Source of the DNA: Nitrososphaeraceae archaeon
Lineage (GTDB): Archaea > Thermoproteota > Nitrososphaeria > Nitrososphaerales > Nitrososphaeraceae
Length of the DNA: 41,781 nucleotides
Reading direction: 5' to 3'
Assembly: GCA_009377575.1 (NCBI GenBank)
Contig: WHTU01000026.1
Span: 1-41,781 of the forward strand
The notes under the pieces were generated by a model, which was not told where the DNA came from, did no database searches, and saw nothing but the letters and a program-made list of their open reading frames with translations. How positions within the stretch are numbered: the stretch's first letter is position 1; every line of letters begins with the position of its first letter. The position numbers and the translations under genes were made by a program. This document shows, in pieces, positions 33,459 through 41,134 of the stretch.

Positions 33459-34010
33459 ATGAATAAGACGATGACAGAATCGATAAAAAGACCAATCGGT
33501 GTTACAATTATCTCTATTCTAACCATAATTGGCGGCATATTGCTAGTATTTGGCGGACTTTCATTGCTCGCGTTTGGAGCATTTTTTACAGCAGTCCCAA
33601 TTGAGACTCTTGTTACAGAGGATCAGCTGCTGCCGCCACAAGAATCCCAGAATACAGCAGAACTACAAGCTCTCAGCCAATTCTTTGGTAGTATTGGAAT
33701 AGTAATCGGTTCAATAGTGCTTGCAGTTGGCATTGGATATTTGGTTGTATCCTATGGCTTACTAAAAGGGAAGAGATGGGCTTGGATCGTTACGGTGATA
33801 TTGACAATCATAGCAATAGTAACACAAGTTACCTCTATAATCTCTACTAGTACGCTTAGCCAATCCTTAACTAATGATATAGCTGCACTTGTGTCTGGGA
33901 TTACTGCTCACATAATTGGCATCGCAATCAACGGAATAATACTGTACTATCTTTATCGTCCAAATGTAAAGGCCTTCTTCGGCAAATCTAAACCTCTAAC
34001 AACTATTTGA
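33459..34010 (+). CDS. Membrane protein with KRPxG N-terminal box (183 aa)
   Basis: A four-span membrane protein. After MNKTMTESIKRPIG come helix 1 (VTIISILTIIGGILLVFGGL), helix 2 (LAFGAFFTAV), an acidic loop (about 50-72), helix 3 (GSIGIVIGSIVLAVGIGYLV), the basic turn LLKGKRWAW, helix 4 (IVTVILTIIAIVTQVTSIIS) and a final helix (GIAINGIILYYLYRPNVKAF). KRPxGVTII at the start and LLKGKRWAWIVT in the middle are known hallmarks of a widespread archaeal/bacterial membrane family of unknown role. A truncated relative is at 8798-8899. Confidence 0.7.
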   Translation: MNKTMTESIKRPIGVTIISILTIIGGILLVFGGLSLLAFGAFFTAVPIETLVTEDQLLPPQESQNTAELQALSQFFGSIGIVIGSIVLAVGIGYLVVSYGLLKGKRWAWIVTVILTIIAIVTQVTSIISTSTLSQSLTNDIAALVSGITAHIIGIAINGIILYYLYRPNVKAFFGKSKPLTTI

Positions 34011-34158
34011 ATATGAAGATAAAGAATAAGCATACATACTTTGCAAAATGTTCGATACTGTTGTAGTGTAGGAATGAGAAAGAAGAATGGCTAGGATTCT
34101 GCCTCACGACTTTCCCTTATCCAAATTCTAAACACCTCCGCATTGGAACAAGGCCTGA

Positions 34159-34557
34159 CTATCGGCTAACGATATTGAGTATGTTGCCATCTGGGTCTTT
34201 GAACCAAGCGACCTTCATGTTACCCCCAATATGGACATCGCCTTCTCTTGTTATATCAGGCATGTCATAGTGTTCGAATGAGATACCTTTGGCCTTTAGT
34301 GCCTGTACAACACTCTCCACATCGTCACCGACCACCCATGTTAGAACCGTGGCCTGGTTGGTTCCGGCGTACTTTGACCGATAGACGTTGATCATAGAGT
34401 TTCCACTCCTGAAGATAATTAGTTCGGAGCCTTCGGAACCAACCTGGGTAAGTCCAAGCGCGTCTCCATAGAATTTCTTCGCTACTTCCAAATTCTTAAC
34501 CGCGATGTTTGCTGCCGCATCTTTGTCACCTAACATGTCAATCCTCTCCTCATGCAA
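34159..34557 (-). CDS. VOC-family protein (glyoxalase/bleomycin-resistance-like)
   Basis: A 132-aa single-domain VOC protein. DAAANIAVKNLEVAKKFYGD (about 13-32) is the first beta-alpha unit, GLTQVGSEGSELIIFRSGNS the second strand pair, and AWFKDPDGNILNIVSR the closing motif, with the Glu ligand position held by Asn (ILNIV). The true start may be the MLGDKD at codon 8. The gene is 20 bases after the DUF1428-like gene on the same strand and is probably co-transcribed with it, under the 33-nt-element promoter. The substrate is not known. Confidence 0.8.
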   Translation of the reverse strand: MHEERIDMLGDKDAAANIAVKNLEVAKKFYGDALGLTQVGSEGSELIIFRSGNSMINVYRSKYAGTNQATVLTWVVGDDVESVVQALKAKGISFEHYDMPDITREGDVHIGGNMKVAWFKDPDGNILNIVSR

Positions 34558-34577
34558 ACTTGATTCATATCACGTCC

Positions 34578-34988
34578 CTAGATTCTGAGGCGAGTGAACT
34601 TTGCCATGATCATGCCAGATCCAGGCGTCACTAGATCCATAAACTGTTTTACAAGGGGGCCTTCAGCACTGATAGCTTCATCCTTCATAGCCTCTGTTGT
34701 GATCTCATTCATCTGTTTTAGGTCACTATGAGACTGTATCTCTACCCATATTTCCTCATCTTGACTAGCAGACATAGTTGTAGCTATATTGGTACACCCA
34801 TCATAGGCCTCGGTATTGGTAAGCTGGAAAATCTCCATGCGCAGGACCCCATACATAATAAGAAGGTCATTAAATTGCTTCTGAAGCTCCACCATTGCTT
34901 CATGGTTTTTCTTCGGGATTCTCCAGATGAAAAGCTGGACCTGATTCCCGATCTCCTTTTCCATTTCCATCACATCCGATTTATTCAT
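34578..34988 (-). CDS. DUF1428-like dimeric alpha-beta-barrel protein
   Basis: A 136-aa protein: VQLFIWRIPKKNHEAMVELQ (about 17-36) followed by YGVLRMEIFQLTNTEAYDG, then EEIWVEIQSHSDLKQMNEIT and GPLVKQFMDLVTPGSGMIMA. The RIPKKNxEAMxELQ opening and the F/Y-G-xL-xMExF strand are as in the DUF1428 and related ferredoxin-like dimers. The catalytic role is unknown. It is the first gene of a likely two-gene unit with the VOC protein at 34159. The start ATG 34988 lies 23 bases from copy 3 of the shared element. Confidence 0.6.
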   Translation of the reverse strand: MNKSDVMEMEKEIGNQVQLFIWRIPKKNHEAMVELQKQFNDLLIMYGVLRMEIFQLTNTEAYDGCTNIATTMSASQDEEIWVEIQSHSDLKQMNEITTEAMKDEAISAEGPLVKQFMDLVTPGSGMIMAKFTRLRI

Positions 34989-35011
34989 GGGATAAGATAT
35001 ACAAAGTATAC

Positions 35012-35044
35012 TTTATAAGTATGCAAGGGATCAAAAGTATAGTT
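35012..35044 (-). promoter_or_regulatory. Promoter with shared 33-nt element, copy 3
   Basis: Minus-strand AACTATACT, TTTGA, then TCCCTTGCATACTTATAAA. It ends 23 bases before ATG 34988 and contains a proper TATA box (TTATAAA). A further palindrome, AAGTATACTT, overlaps the TATA-proximal side (35004-35013), which resembles the distal AAGTATAGTT block. Confidence 0.7.
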
Positions 35045-35531
35045 GTTACAGTACTTAAGGATTGGAATAAGAGAGTACTTGTTTCTTTTATTTCTGCTAA
35101 TTCGAATAAAATTTTCAGCGTTAAGGTAATTTCTGTTATTACGATTTTTAGAGAAATAAATGAATTGAGAAAAAAATGAAAGTAACCCCTCACTAGTTAT
35201 GTGTTCGTCCCTCTGTAACCAGAAAATAACATAACAAAACAATAACGCCTTTTCTCACAGATTATAAAATACAAACTAGAAACGAACTGCGAGATGAATA
35301 CATACCACATGCAGTACAAGCCCATCTAGGTTTGCCACTCAATGTGTATACACTTAAGTAAACAAATTGATGTAGCGTTTCGCTGTGAAACTCATAAATA
35401 TCTGTTCAGAAACATATAGGACAATCTTCTATAAAAGTATGTATATATTTGAAAAAGACAGAATGGATGAATCAGTGTTATCTGCAGCTAGCTCATCGAA
35501 TTTCAAAAAAATGAGGGACTTGTTATCTATT
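35045..35531. other. Non-coding stretch
   Basis: AT-rich spacer between the DUF1428-like promoter and the 3' end of the cupin gene. No credible small gene on either strand. Frames that cross the cupin region on the plus strand are antisense artefacts. Confidence 0.35.
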
Positions 35532-35891
35532 TCAACTCTTAGCGTATTCTTTCAGACCTGTAAAATCGATACCGACCACAGGTTCATTTCCGACGACCCA
35601 GGCGTTATGTCCAGGTGGAATCACAGCAGCATCTCCAGGACCAAATTCTTCTTCAGCACCGTCGTCCATAACTACTTTAATTCTACCGGAAATAATGTAT
35701 TGAGTATGTGGTGCTTGGCAACTATCTGTTTTTACGATGGGTTTCACACATCTTTCCCAGCTCCAACCCGGTTCCAATGTGACTCGACCGATTGTAACAT
35801 CAGCAAGATTTACAAGCTCAATCTTGCCATTCTCAAATGTGCGAGTTTCATCAGGCGAGGTATCTAGACTTTTTTTCTGCATTTTTGCCAT
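35532..35891 (-). CDS. Cupin domain protein
   Basis: A 119-aa single cupin. It has GRVTLEPGWSWERCVKPIVK (about 35-54), CQAPHTQYIISGRIKVVMDD (about 58-77) and GPGDAAVIPPGHNAWVVGNE (about 83-102). The first cupin motif carries His in PHTQY, and the second PGHNAW. Metal ligands are thus only partly conserved, so it may be a binding or regulatory cupin rather than an enzyme. A TATA-like run (gcttataat) lies about 25-30 bases before ATG 35891. It sits next to the coiled-coil gene at 36203, and a decayed pair of the same two genes is at 15494-16710. Confidence 0.75.
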   Translation of the reverse strand: MAKMQKKSLDTSPDETRTFENGKIELVNLADVTIGRVTLEPGWSWERCVKPIVKTDSCQAPHTQYIISGRIKVVMDDGAEEEFGPGDAAVIPPGHNAWVVGNEPVVGIDFTGLKEYAKS

Positions 35892-36011
35892 TTGGTTTGA
35901 ATATATTAGAATGTAATTATAAGCATTATCCTATAATTCGCCGAATTAAGAACTATTAGACCAATTTCAAATCGTGATAGTATTAAATCCATTGGAGTAG
36001 AATAATAAATA

Positions 36012-36125
36012 TTGTCTATTAAAAAAAGAATTGCTGTTGCCGTCGCCTCAGTTGCAATGAATTATCTCGTCAAGAGGTACATTCTGAAAACAGGCAAAAA
36101 GAAAGATATTCGTACTAAAGAATAA
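36012..36125 (+). CDS. Very small basic protein (37 aa, weak)
   Basis: A TTG-started frame: MSIKKRIAVAVASVAMNYLV, then KRYILKTGKKK and a basic tail ending KE. One hydrophobic/amphipathic helix with positive ends resembles a membrane-associated micropeptide. A TATA box is not obvious. It could be real or chance. Confidence 0.3.
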   Translation: MSIKKRIAVAVASVAMNYLVKRYILKTGKKKDIRTKE

Positions 36126-36202
36126 CAAAATCACGGCTATACACTCTCCCTCTGCTTCTCGGACTTTACTGATTATATCGCAAACTGGCCAGTCATTGGT
36201 TC

Positions 36203-36730
36203 ATGCACAAACTCATCGAACTACAAAAGATTGAAGAAAAAATTGGATTCCTCAAAGAGGAAGTAGAGATAGGAACTAGCGTGAAACTTAATCGTCTATA
36301 CATAGAAGATCGTAAAGATGAAATAGAATTTTTATATTGGATTACAAGAATTATCCAATCTATCTTAAACCGAGATCACGACGAACGACAACAACCAGGG
36401 GCAACAAAAAAGCGATCAGAGATAGCAGATTGTATCGAGTTCGAAGACACGCTCCAAGAGAGAGTCCATGAGCTAAATATAAAATTAAAAGAATCGAATA
36501 ATCTTCGAGAATCTGACATTTTAATTAATGAAATAGACACCCTCGAGAGCGCCCTAGGTCGATTGTCTGATCTTAAAGATGGCGATAAAGTACGCGCTAT
36601 GGAGATAGCAGAAGCCAATAATAACTACCAGTACGCAAATCGGCTAAGAAAGCAGATAATTAAGATGCAGGATACAGAATCAGAAATTAGTTCTCAATGC
36701 TCATATACAAAATTAAGATTGACATCTTAG
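36203..36730 (+). CDS. Coiled-coil protein (175 aa)
   Basis: A charged helical protein from ATG 36203: MHKLIELQKIEEKIGFLKEE, then a helical middle (RRDEIEFLYWITRIIQSILN-like, about 34-56), a basic turn (QQPGATKKRSEIADC), and a long coiled-coil half (ELNIKLKESNNLRESDILIN, EIDTLESALGRLSDLKDGDK, VRAMEIAEANNNYQYANRLR). The C-terminal NNNYQYANRLRKQI resembles a UVR-type helical hairpin. It has two Cys at the ends. A degraded paralogue lies at 16272-16710. The function is unknown; an interaction with the neighbour cupin is conceivable because the pair was duplicated together. Confidence 0.6.
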   Translation: MHKLIELQKIEEKIGFLKEEVEIGTSVKLNRLYIEDRKDEIEFLYWITRIIQSILNRDHDERQQPGATKKRSEIADCIEFEDTLQERVHELNIKLKESNNLRESDILINEIDTLESALGRLSDLKDGDKVRAMEIAEANNNYQYANRLRKQIIKMQDTESEISSQCSYTKLRLTS

Positions 36731-36835
36731 TTGAATGGCATTCTTAAGATGAGATCCATGGAACAATAATAATTAATGTCTTCTCTCTAGACACATTTCA
36801 ATAAGAAACTACAGCTGTCGCAGAAGTAAACCAAG

Positions 36836-36887
36836 CCGTCGAACTTGGAGTGGAACTCCATAATACTCCCTAATACTCCAACGACGG
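36836..36887. repeat. Long imperfect hairpin
   Basis: Stem CCGTCG (36836-36841), bulge aac, TTGGAGT (36845-36851); loop of 23 bases; ACTCCAA (36875-36881), CGACGG (36882-36887). Thirteen base pairs with one three-base bulge. The loop contains a direct repeat taatactcc. It lies between the coiled-coil and mini zinc-ribbon genes and is likely a structured RNA element, a processing site or a terminator. Confidence 0.6.
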
Positions 36888-36947
36888 GTGAAGCCGATCT
36901 ATAATTTACGAAGATTTTAATAACTGTAATGAAAATGGCCTACGACA

Positions 36948-37085
36948 ATGCAAGAAATTCAAAAAGCAACATGTAGTTCATGCGGAACAACATTTGTAGC
37001 AGAAAATGCAGCAGCAACTTTGTGTCCATCATGTTCTGCAAATCAAGAACACCACCAACACAGTGGCTGTGGTTGTGGGCACTAA
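36948..37085 (+). CDS. Mini zinc-ribbon with His/Cys-rich tail (45 aa)
   Basis: From ATG 36948: MQEIQKATCSSCGTTFVAEN, with CSSC and CPSC knuckles (positions 9/12 and 26/29) making one zinc ribbon, and the tail NQEHHQHSGCGCGH, rich in His and Cys. The tail could bind an additional soft metal such as Cu, Ni or Zn. TATA-like sequence is not clear; the hairpin at 36836 lies in its leader. It converges with the 61-aa ORF and overlaps its end by four bases. Confidence 0.65.
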   Translation: MQEIQKATCSSCGTTFVAENAAATLCPSCSANQEHHQHSGCGCGH

Positions 37086-37267
37086 CTTAATCTTTTTACC
37101 ATTTTTTTATTTTCGCCGTTTATTATAACCAGCTTATCTTTGTACTCTGCAAATACTCTTCCAATTTCTCGGTCTTGTACATTATGGTTTATAATTGCAG
37201 GAGACCTATTAGACGCATAATAGTTTCCTAAAGAATTATTGGCATTATTTGCTCCGCAATTTCCCAT
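37082..37267 (-). CDS. Small hypothetical protein (61 aa)
   Basis: ATG 37267 gives MGNCGANNANNSLGNYYASN, an Asn-rich, low-complexity start with one Cys, then a compact part EIGRVFAEYKDKLVIINGEN, KKMVKRLS that looks like a beta hairpin and a basic end. No family is recognised. The clean ATG and protein-like C-terminal half favour a real gene. Confidence 0.45.
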   Translation of the reverse strand: MGNCGANNANNSLGNYYASNRSPAIINHNVQDREIGRVFAEYKDKLVIINGENKKMVKRLS

Positions 37268-37414
37268 TGTAAAACATGTTCTTGATAGTATATAATCATT
37301 ATATTACTTGTATGCAACTCAGTATCACTTGCACTCAGATAGTGACAATCTCTAAGCCCCTAATTAATTAACACCAATTTCGGCGAAACTCAAGATATGT
37401 GCATTTAATCTACA

Positions 37415-37567
37415 TTAATGTATAACAAATCTCATTTGCCTGAAGTCTTTGTTAGCCACTGACTTGACGCCCTGTTCGATTGATGTACTGCTACCGACCA
37501 CAAGATTAGCCATTGCTGCACCGATGATTACGAAGACGGGTAAGCTCCAACAGTTTCTGCATAGCAT
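37415..37567 (-). CDS. Small CxxC membrane protein (50 aa)
   Basis: An ATG frame at 37567: MLCRNCWSLPVFVIIGAAMA, then NLVVGSSTSIEQGVKSV and FRQMRFVIH. The CRNC pair lies right at the N-terminus, followed by one hydrophobic helix (about 8-25) and a polar tail. It is divergent from the C2H2 mini-protein at 37596, with only 28 bases between the two ATGs. An AT-rich block (ttttttat) on the gene strand about 20-25 bases upstream could be its TATA box. No family is known to me. Confidence 0.45.
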   Translation of the reverse strand: MLCRNCWSLPVFVIIGAAMANLVVGSSTSIEQGVKSVANKDFRQMRFVIH

Positions 37568-37595
37568 TTTATAGTTATCCCACATAAAAAATATT

Positions 37596-37715
37596 ATGAG
37601 TGATGAAAAATCTGACGATATAGATGCTAAGATGAATCCGACTTTTTCTTGCGTAGATTGTGGTCGAGAATTTCAAACTCGTGAAGAGTTAGAAGATCAC
37701 GAGAGTACTCATTGA
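37596..37715 (+). CDS. Single C2H2 zinc-finger miniprotein (39 aa)
   Basis: From ATG 37596 to TGA: MSDEKSDDIDAKMNPTFSCV, then DCGREFQTREELEDHESTH. The pattern C-x2-C-x12-H-x4-H, with Phe and Leu at the core positions, is a classical C2H2 finger. Almost the whole protein is the finger plus an acidic leader. Single-finger proteins like this are common in Nitrososphaeria and may bind DNA or protein. It lies head to head with the 50-aa CxxC protein. Confidence 0.75.
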   Translation: MSDEKSDDIDAKMNPTFSCVDCGREFQTREELEDHESTH

Positions 37716-37717
37716 AT

Positions 37718-37834
37718 TCAATAATGGAATCTGACTATTTCTTTTTCGATACCAATTAAAACACAAATCTCTTTTGCTTCGTCTTCTGTCATACTAGTTC
37801 CCATTTTGGGATCTGCATTAATTATTCGTACCAT
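37718..37834 (-). CDS. Small hypothetical protein (38 aa)
   Basis: An ATG-started frame: MVRIINADPKMGTSMTEDEA, then KEICVLIGIEKEIVRFHY. It starts two bases after the stop of the C2H2 gene (convergent). The opening resembles the N-terminus of pyridoxamine-oxidase-like proteins, as I recall them, in which a helix with TExE follows, so it could be a truncated relic of such a gene, or a short protein in its own right. Confidence 0.4.
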   Translation of the reverse strand: MVRIINADPKMGTSMTEDEAKEICVLIGIEKEIVRFHY

Positions 37835-37930
37835 TCTCAGACAATATGGTAATTAGTCTCGGAATTTAAAATATTTACCGTAATCTTCAGACTCTGAAGA
37901 TCCTCTGTTTTTAACGATATTTGATTTATT

Positions 37931-38128
37931 TTATTGTATTACTTGCTTTGCACGTAATTTTTCCTTACCTCTTCTATAATTTGGGGAAGTGCGTAAAGGG
38001 CATTTACAACACGGACAGGCATATCCGTTATGAAATAAATATACTTCACATCTGCTGCAATACTTTATTCCTACGCTATAATATCCGGAACTTGAACCTA
38101 TTCTTGTACATATATTTCGACAGGGCAC
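37931..38128 (-). CDS. Zinc-ribbon protein (65 aa)
   Basis: The frame opens with GTG 38128: MPCRNICTRIGSSSGYYSVG, then IKYCSRCEVYLFHNGYACPC, CKCPLRTSPNYRRGKEKL. The knuckles CSRC and CPCC, with PLRTSP, form a ribbon that is very typical of Nitrososphaeria, which carry many copies of this MPCxxICxR...CPCCxxxLRTxP family. They are single-domain and basic, so nucleic acid or ribosome contact is plausible but not shown. No operon partner. Confidence 0.75.
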   Translation of the reverse strand: MPCRNICTRIGSSSGYYSVGIKYCSRCEVYLFHNGYACPCCKCPLRTSPNYRRGKEKLRAKQVIQ

Positions 38129-38575
38129 TATAGAGCACAGTACACAATAATTTGCAGATCATAAAAGTATTGTAACACCCTACTGTGGGGGGGGAGTATC
38201 ACTGCTCTAGTTTTGCCCTAATAAAAGTACTAAACGAGCCCAAACTGTCTAGCCAAACTCAAAAACATTCAATTTTATTTGTATATTTTAAGGGAATGCA
38301 ATCTCAGGAAAGGTTTGTTTGTTGGCGTAACGGTAGGACTAAATGAACATGAATTATGTCACACATTATGAAAAATACTTTCATCAGACCAACTATGGTA
38401 CGAGTTCAAAATTTCTACCACAAATTTAGGATATTGCGAAACTTTATGACTGAGGTAATAGACAAGGCAGTAAGTTGAACAATGAAAGCGTAATGGCAGT
38501 TGCAACGTCAACGTATAATAGCATGTAGATTTTGATAATGAGTTACAATCATGAATATTATTACCCTGCCCTGGT
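38129..38575. other. Non-coding stretch with an eight-G tract
   Basis: A run of eight G at 38187-38194 is unusual in such AT-rich DNA. A 36-codon ATG frame (38368-38478, MKNTFIRPTMVRVQNF) and a shorter overlapping one are present, but neither looks convincing. The spacer includes the promoter of the flavin reductase gene. Confidence 0.35.
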
Positions 38576-39160
38576 ATGGAGTTGCGTATGCATCTTGCAT
38601 GGAATGATAGACGCACTAGACAATTCGTAACCAATGTAGGTCTGATTACGTCAAATGGTCCTATTGGTCCAGATATAATGGCAGCAGAATGGACTCATCA
38701 TATATCTTATTCTCCAAGTCTGATCGCAATTAACGTCCGTGGACATGATGCTACCGCAGAGAATATCCAATCTTCAAAGGAGTTTGGCATAAGTATAGCG
38801 GGAGAAGATCAGAACGTTGTCTGTAGTGTGGCCGGCGGATATAGTGGTAGACTTATAGACAAGATACGTCTACTTAAGGAAGCTGGCATAGCCAATTTCT
38901 ATGAATCTAAGAGTATCAATGTACCTATGATTCAAGACGCAGCTATGAATGCAGAGTGCAGATTAATGAAGCAAGAAGAGCTAGGTGATCATATAATGTT
39001 TGTTGGGGGAATCATAGAGATATCAGCGAACGAGAATATAAAACCATTGGTTTACCATAATGGAAGATATTGGAGATTAGGAGAAAATGTTCTTAGCCCA
39101 CAGCCTGAAGTTAAAGAGACGATCGAGAGGTTATCTGAGAAATACAAACGAATAAAATAA
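38576..39160 (+). CDS. Flavin reductase-like (FMN-binding split-barrel) protein
   Basis: A 194-aa protein of the flavin reductase/DIM6 group. Landmarks: VGLITSNGPIGPDIMAAEWT (about 21-40), ISYSPSLIAINVRGHDATAE (about 43-62, the phosphate and flavin contact region), NIQSSKEFGISIAGEDQN, then the helical lid and AMNAECRLMKQEELGDHIMF (about 123-142), VGGIIEISANENIKPLVYHN and GRYWRLG. It binds FMN and may reduce flavin with NAD(P)H or act as a scavenger. The length is usual. Start ATG 38576. It is single. Confidence 0.85.
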   Translation: MELRMHLAWNDRRTRQFVTNVGLITSNGPIGPDIMAAEWTHHISYSPSLIAINVRGHDATAENIQSSKEFGISIAGEDQNVVCSVAGGYSGRLIDKIRLLKEAGIANFYESKSINVPMIQDAAMNAECRLMKQEELGDHIMFVGGIIEISANENIKPLVYHNGRYWRLGENVLSPQPEVKETIERLSEKYKRIK

Positions 39161-39699
39161 AGAGTGTATTTAGTCACATTCCTTCTCGCAAAGTAGAGGG
39201 TAAACTTATCTTGGCATACCGAGTGAATAGGCATAAAGAGGTACATTTATAGCATAAATAGGAAAAGATTATATAAAGATGCTTGTTGTATGGCTCTTCC
39301 ATAATAATAAAACTCTATGTAGTACTTCCAAAAAGCAATTTACTTTTCCTACTTCTGCCTAATCATACGCAAGTTACCAACCCACAGTAAAGGTTATTAG
39401 TAACCCCTTCCTATAAATAGTATGGATAGTGATAACCGGTACTGGACTCTGGTTTACTACCGTAGCCAGTCTTTATGTTTGTATAAACAGGTTGACTAAC
39501 ACACAAACTTCTGATTGTAACTTATCTACTATTATGATTGTGTCTGGTACCTTCTTTTTGCCATTGGGTATTTCCTTAGAAAGTTCTTTATGTGTTCTTT
39601 ATGATTAGGATTTTCACACTGATTATTCATTGATAATCCATTGAAACTATCAATAGACACTTCATATATTATATATGTGACTTCCCTTTACGTTCTTTA
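39161..39699. other. Long spacer with a small possible gene
   Basis: On the minus strand, 39630-39532, an ATG frame of 32 codons reads MNNQCENPNHKEHIKNFLRK, YPMAKRRYQTQS. The CENPNHKEHIKNF part looks like a piece of a zinc-finger protein; a neighbouring frame continues in protein-like style, so it may be a frameshifted relic. A hairpin GGTTA-ttag-TAACC lies near 39394-39407. The rest is featureless. Confidence 0.3.
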
Positions 39700-39906
39700 A
39701 TGGAGTGTCCCAATTGCAATGTCAACTTTCACCCCCAAATGTTTAACGCCACGTTTGGCCAGAATAAAAATAAGGAATGGGTGTTTGTTTACTACCAGAT
39801 TTGTCCGAAATGTATCGAACCCATTATTGGGGTAAGGGTAGCTAAAAAAGGGGAATGGTTGCCATCACGCTATGACACTGAAGGTTTAGTTCTGCTACAC
39901 AAATAA
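39700..39906 (+). CDS. Zinc-ribbon protein (68 aa)
   Basis: ATG 39700: MECPNCNVNFHPQMFNATFG, then NKEWVFVYYQICPKCIEPII and GEWLPSRYDTEGLVLLHK. CPNC and CPKC with His (FHP) build a zinc ribbon at the N-terminus. This resembles the ribbon that precedes DUF4145 domains in longer proteins, and here it stands alone. The family is recognised by pattern only. It may be a free-standing ribbon or a shortened gene. Confidence 0.6.
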   Translation: MECPNCNVNFHPQMFNATFGQNKNKEWVFVYYQICPKCIEPIIGVRVAKKGEWLPSRYDTEGLVLLHK

Positions 39907-40376
39907 GTTCCAGTGGAAGTTTACCCTATAATTGATAACGGTTTTTTTACGAATGAAAGTGTTAAAATATCACTAGTGACTCTCAGAAACTGATTATTAC
40001 CCTACGCTTAGTGTAGTTATTTACCTATATTGTATCTAATCTTGACTCACAAGGAATAGATGTGGGTCTTCAACTAAACTTGGCGAGCAATGGACACGGC
40101 AGGGAGGAATAATTCTAGCCTGAAACCCCCCGGGCCTCTTAGTCAATACACGTATCCCTATCTTGCTACAACTACACGTCAAAGCTAGTGCATGACTGCA
40201 TGACTTTAACCTTTTCTAACACTGTATTTGAAAATTGTGATAGTATATTAGCTCTCCTTACTGACTACAATTCATAATACAGCATAGGATGACGATTACA
40301 TAATAGAGGTTACTCCCCCTCGCCCAGAAGGCATGTCTTATTTTTAGCATGGTAAGGTAAAAATCAGTTGTAGAAG
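39907..40376. other. Spacer with a GC-rich island
   Basis: 40080-40190 is much richer in G and C than its surroundings and includes a ccccccggg block. A 32-codon ATG frame (40090-40188, MDTAGRNNSSLKPPGPLSQY) is in it. It may be an untranslated RNA or imported DNA. The remainder has no recognised feature. Confidence 0.35.
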
Positions 40377-40664
40377 TTGTCTGAGAAAATGGAATCACCC
40401 AACTCAACGATAACACACACATATGACGACAAAATATTAGAAAATGAAATTGAGTCTTGGAATAGTTTTGGAAGTATACTTAGGAATGAAAATAGAATTA
40501 TTTTTCGTCAAATGCTAGAGGATATCAAGGCCTATTCGGAAACTGCTAAAGCCAAGGGAAAGAACTTTTCATTTGAATCGATGTGTATGGGATTAATATT
40601 GCAACAGCAAAAGATGATAAATGAGCTACTTTGCAAGCTTTCAGCAAAGAAGGCCTTAGTTTAG
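40377..40664 (+). CDS. Conserved helical protein (95 aa)
   Basis: The frame opens at TTG 40377 with MSEKMESPNSTITHTYDDKI (ATG at codon 5 also possible). A helical domain follows: SWNSFGSILRNENRIIFRQM (about 27-46), LEDIKAYSETAKAKGKNFSF and a last helix (MGLILQQQKMINELLCKL, about 70-87). WxxFxxxLRxExRxxFxxM is a pattern that I remember from small hypothetical proteins of Nitrososphaeria. No function is known. It is single. Confidence 0.55.
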   Translation: MSEKMESPNSTITHTYDDKILENEIESWNSFGSILRNENRIIFRQMLEDIKAYSETAKAKGKNFSFESMCMGLILQQQKMINELLCKLSAKKALV

Positions 40665-41134
40665 GTTACCTTCTTAGGACCTAGATTTTGTTACTAAATC
40701 CACTTATGACGCATATCTGTAGGGAGGAAATTCTATCTTAATCATAATGTTCATGCCAGGCAACTTGATTTGTCCCTTCTCCAAAAAATGCTGATGTTCC
40801 GAGCACGATCACAGGGCAAACCCTATGCAAAATAATTTTCCGTTACAGGTTACAATGTTTAGAGTACTATATTAGACCTATAGTCTGGTGCTAAATTGGT
40901 AACAAAAGAGTAGACCGACGGATAGACGAAAGGTACTTTATTTTACAATAAAAAGTATAGGTATTTTGAGTGCACATGTAGGATTTCTCAAAAAGATTTC
41001 ATGAAATTGTGGTAAGAGGAAAATAAGAATCGAATACATTTTGATCCCTATGTTTCAAGCACCAAACACAAGGTTCTTATATTTCGATGTAGATGATAGT
41101 ATCCCAAGGATAAGAAGGAACTAGCAATTAAGAC
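40665..41134. other. Long spacer with a coding-like scrap
   Basis: On the minus strand around 40740-40835 the codons read HRVCPVIVLGTSAFFGEGTN, QVAWHEHYD, then a stop, with no start. It may be the end of a lost gene. Nothing else is recognised. Confidence 0.25.

Noticed and set aside
35385-35867. 160-codon plus-strand frame
   Set aside because: It runs antisense to the cupin gene and its 3' flank; the composition is not protein-like and the cupin motifs are clear on the other strand.
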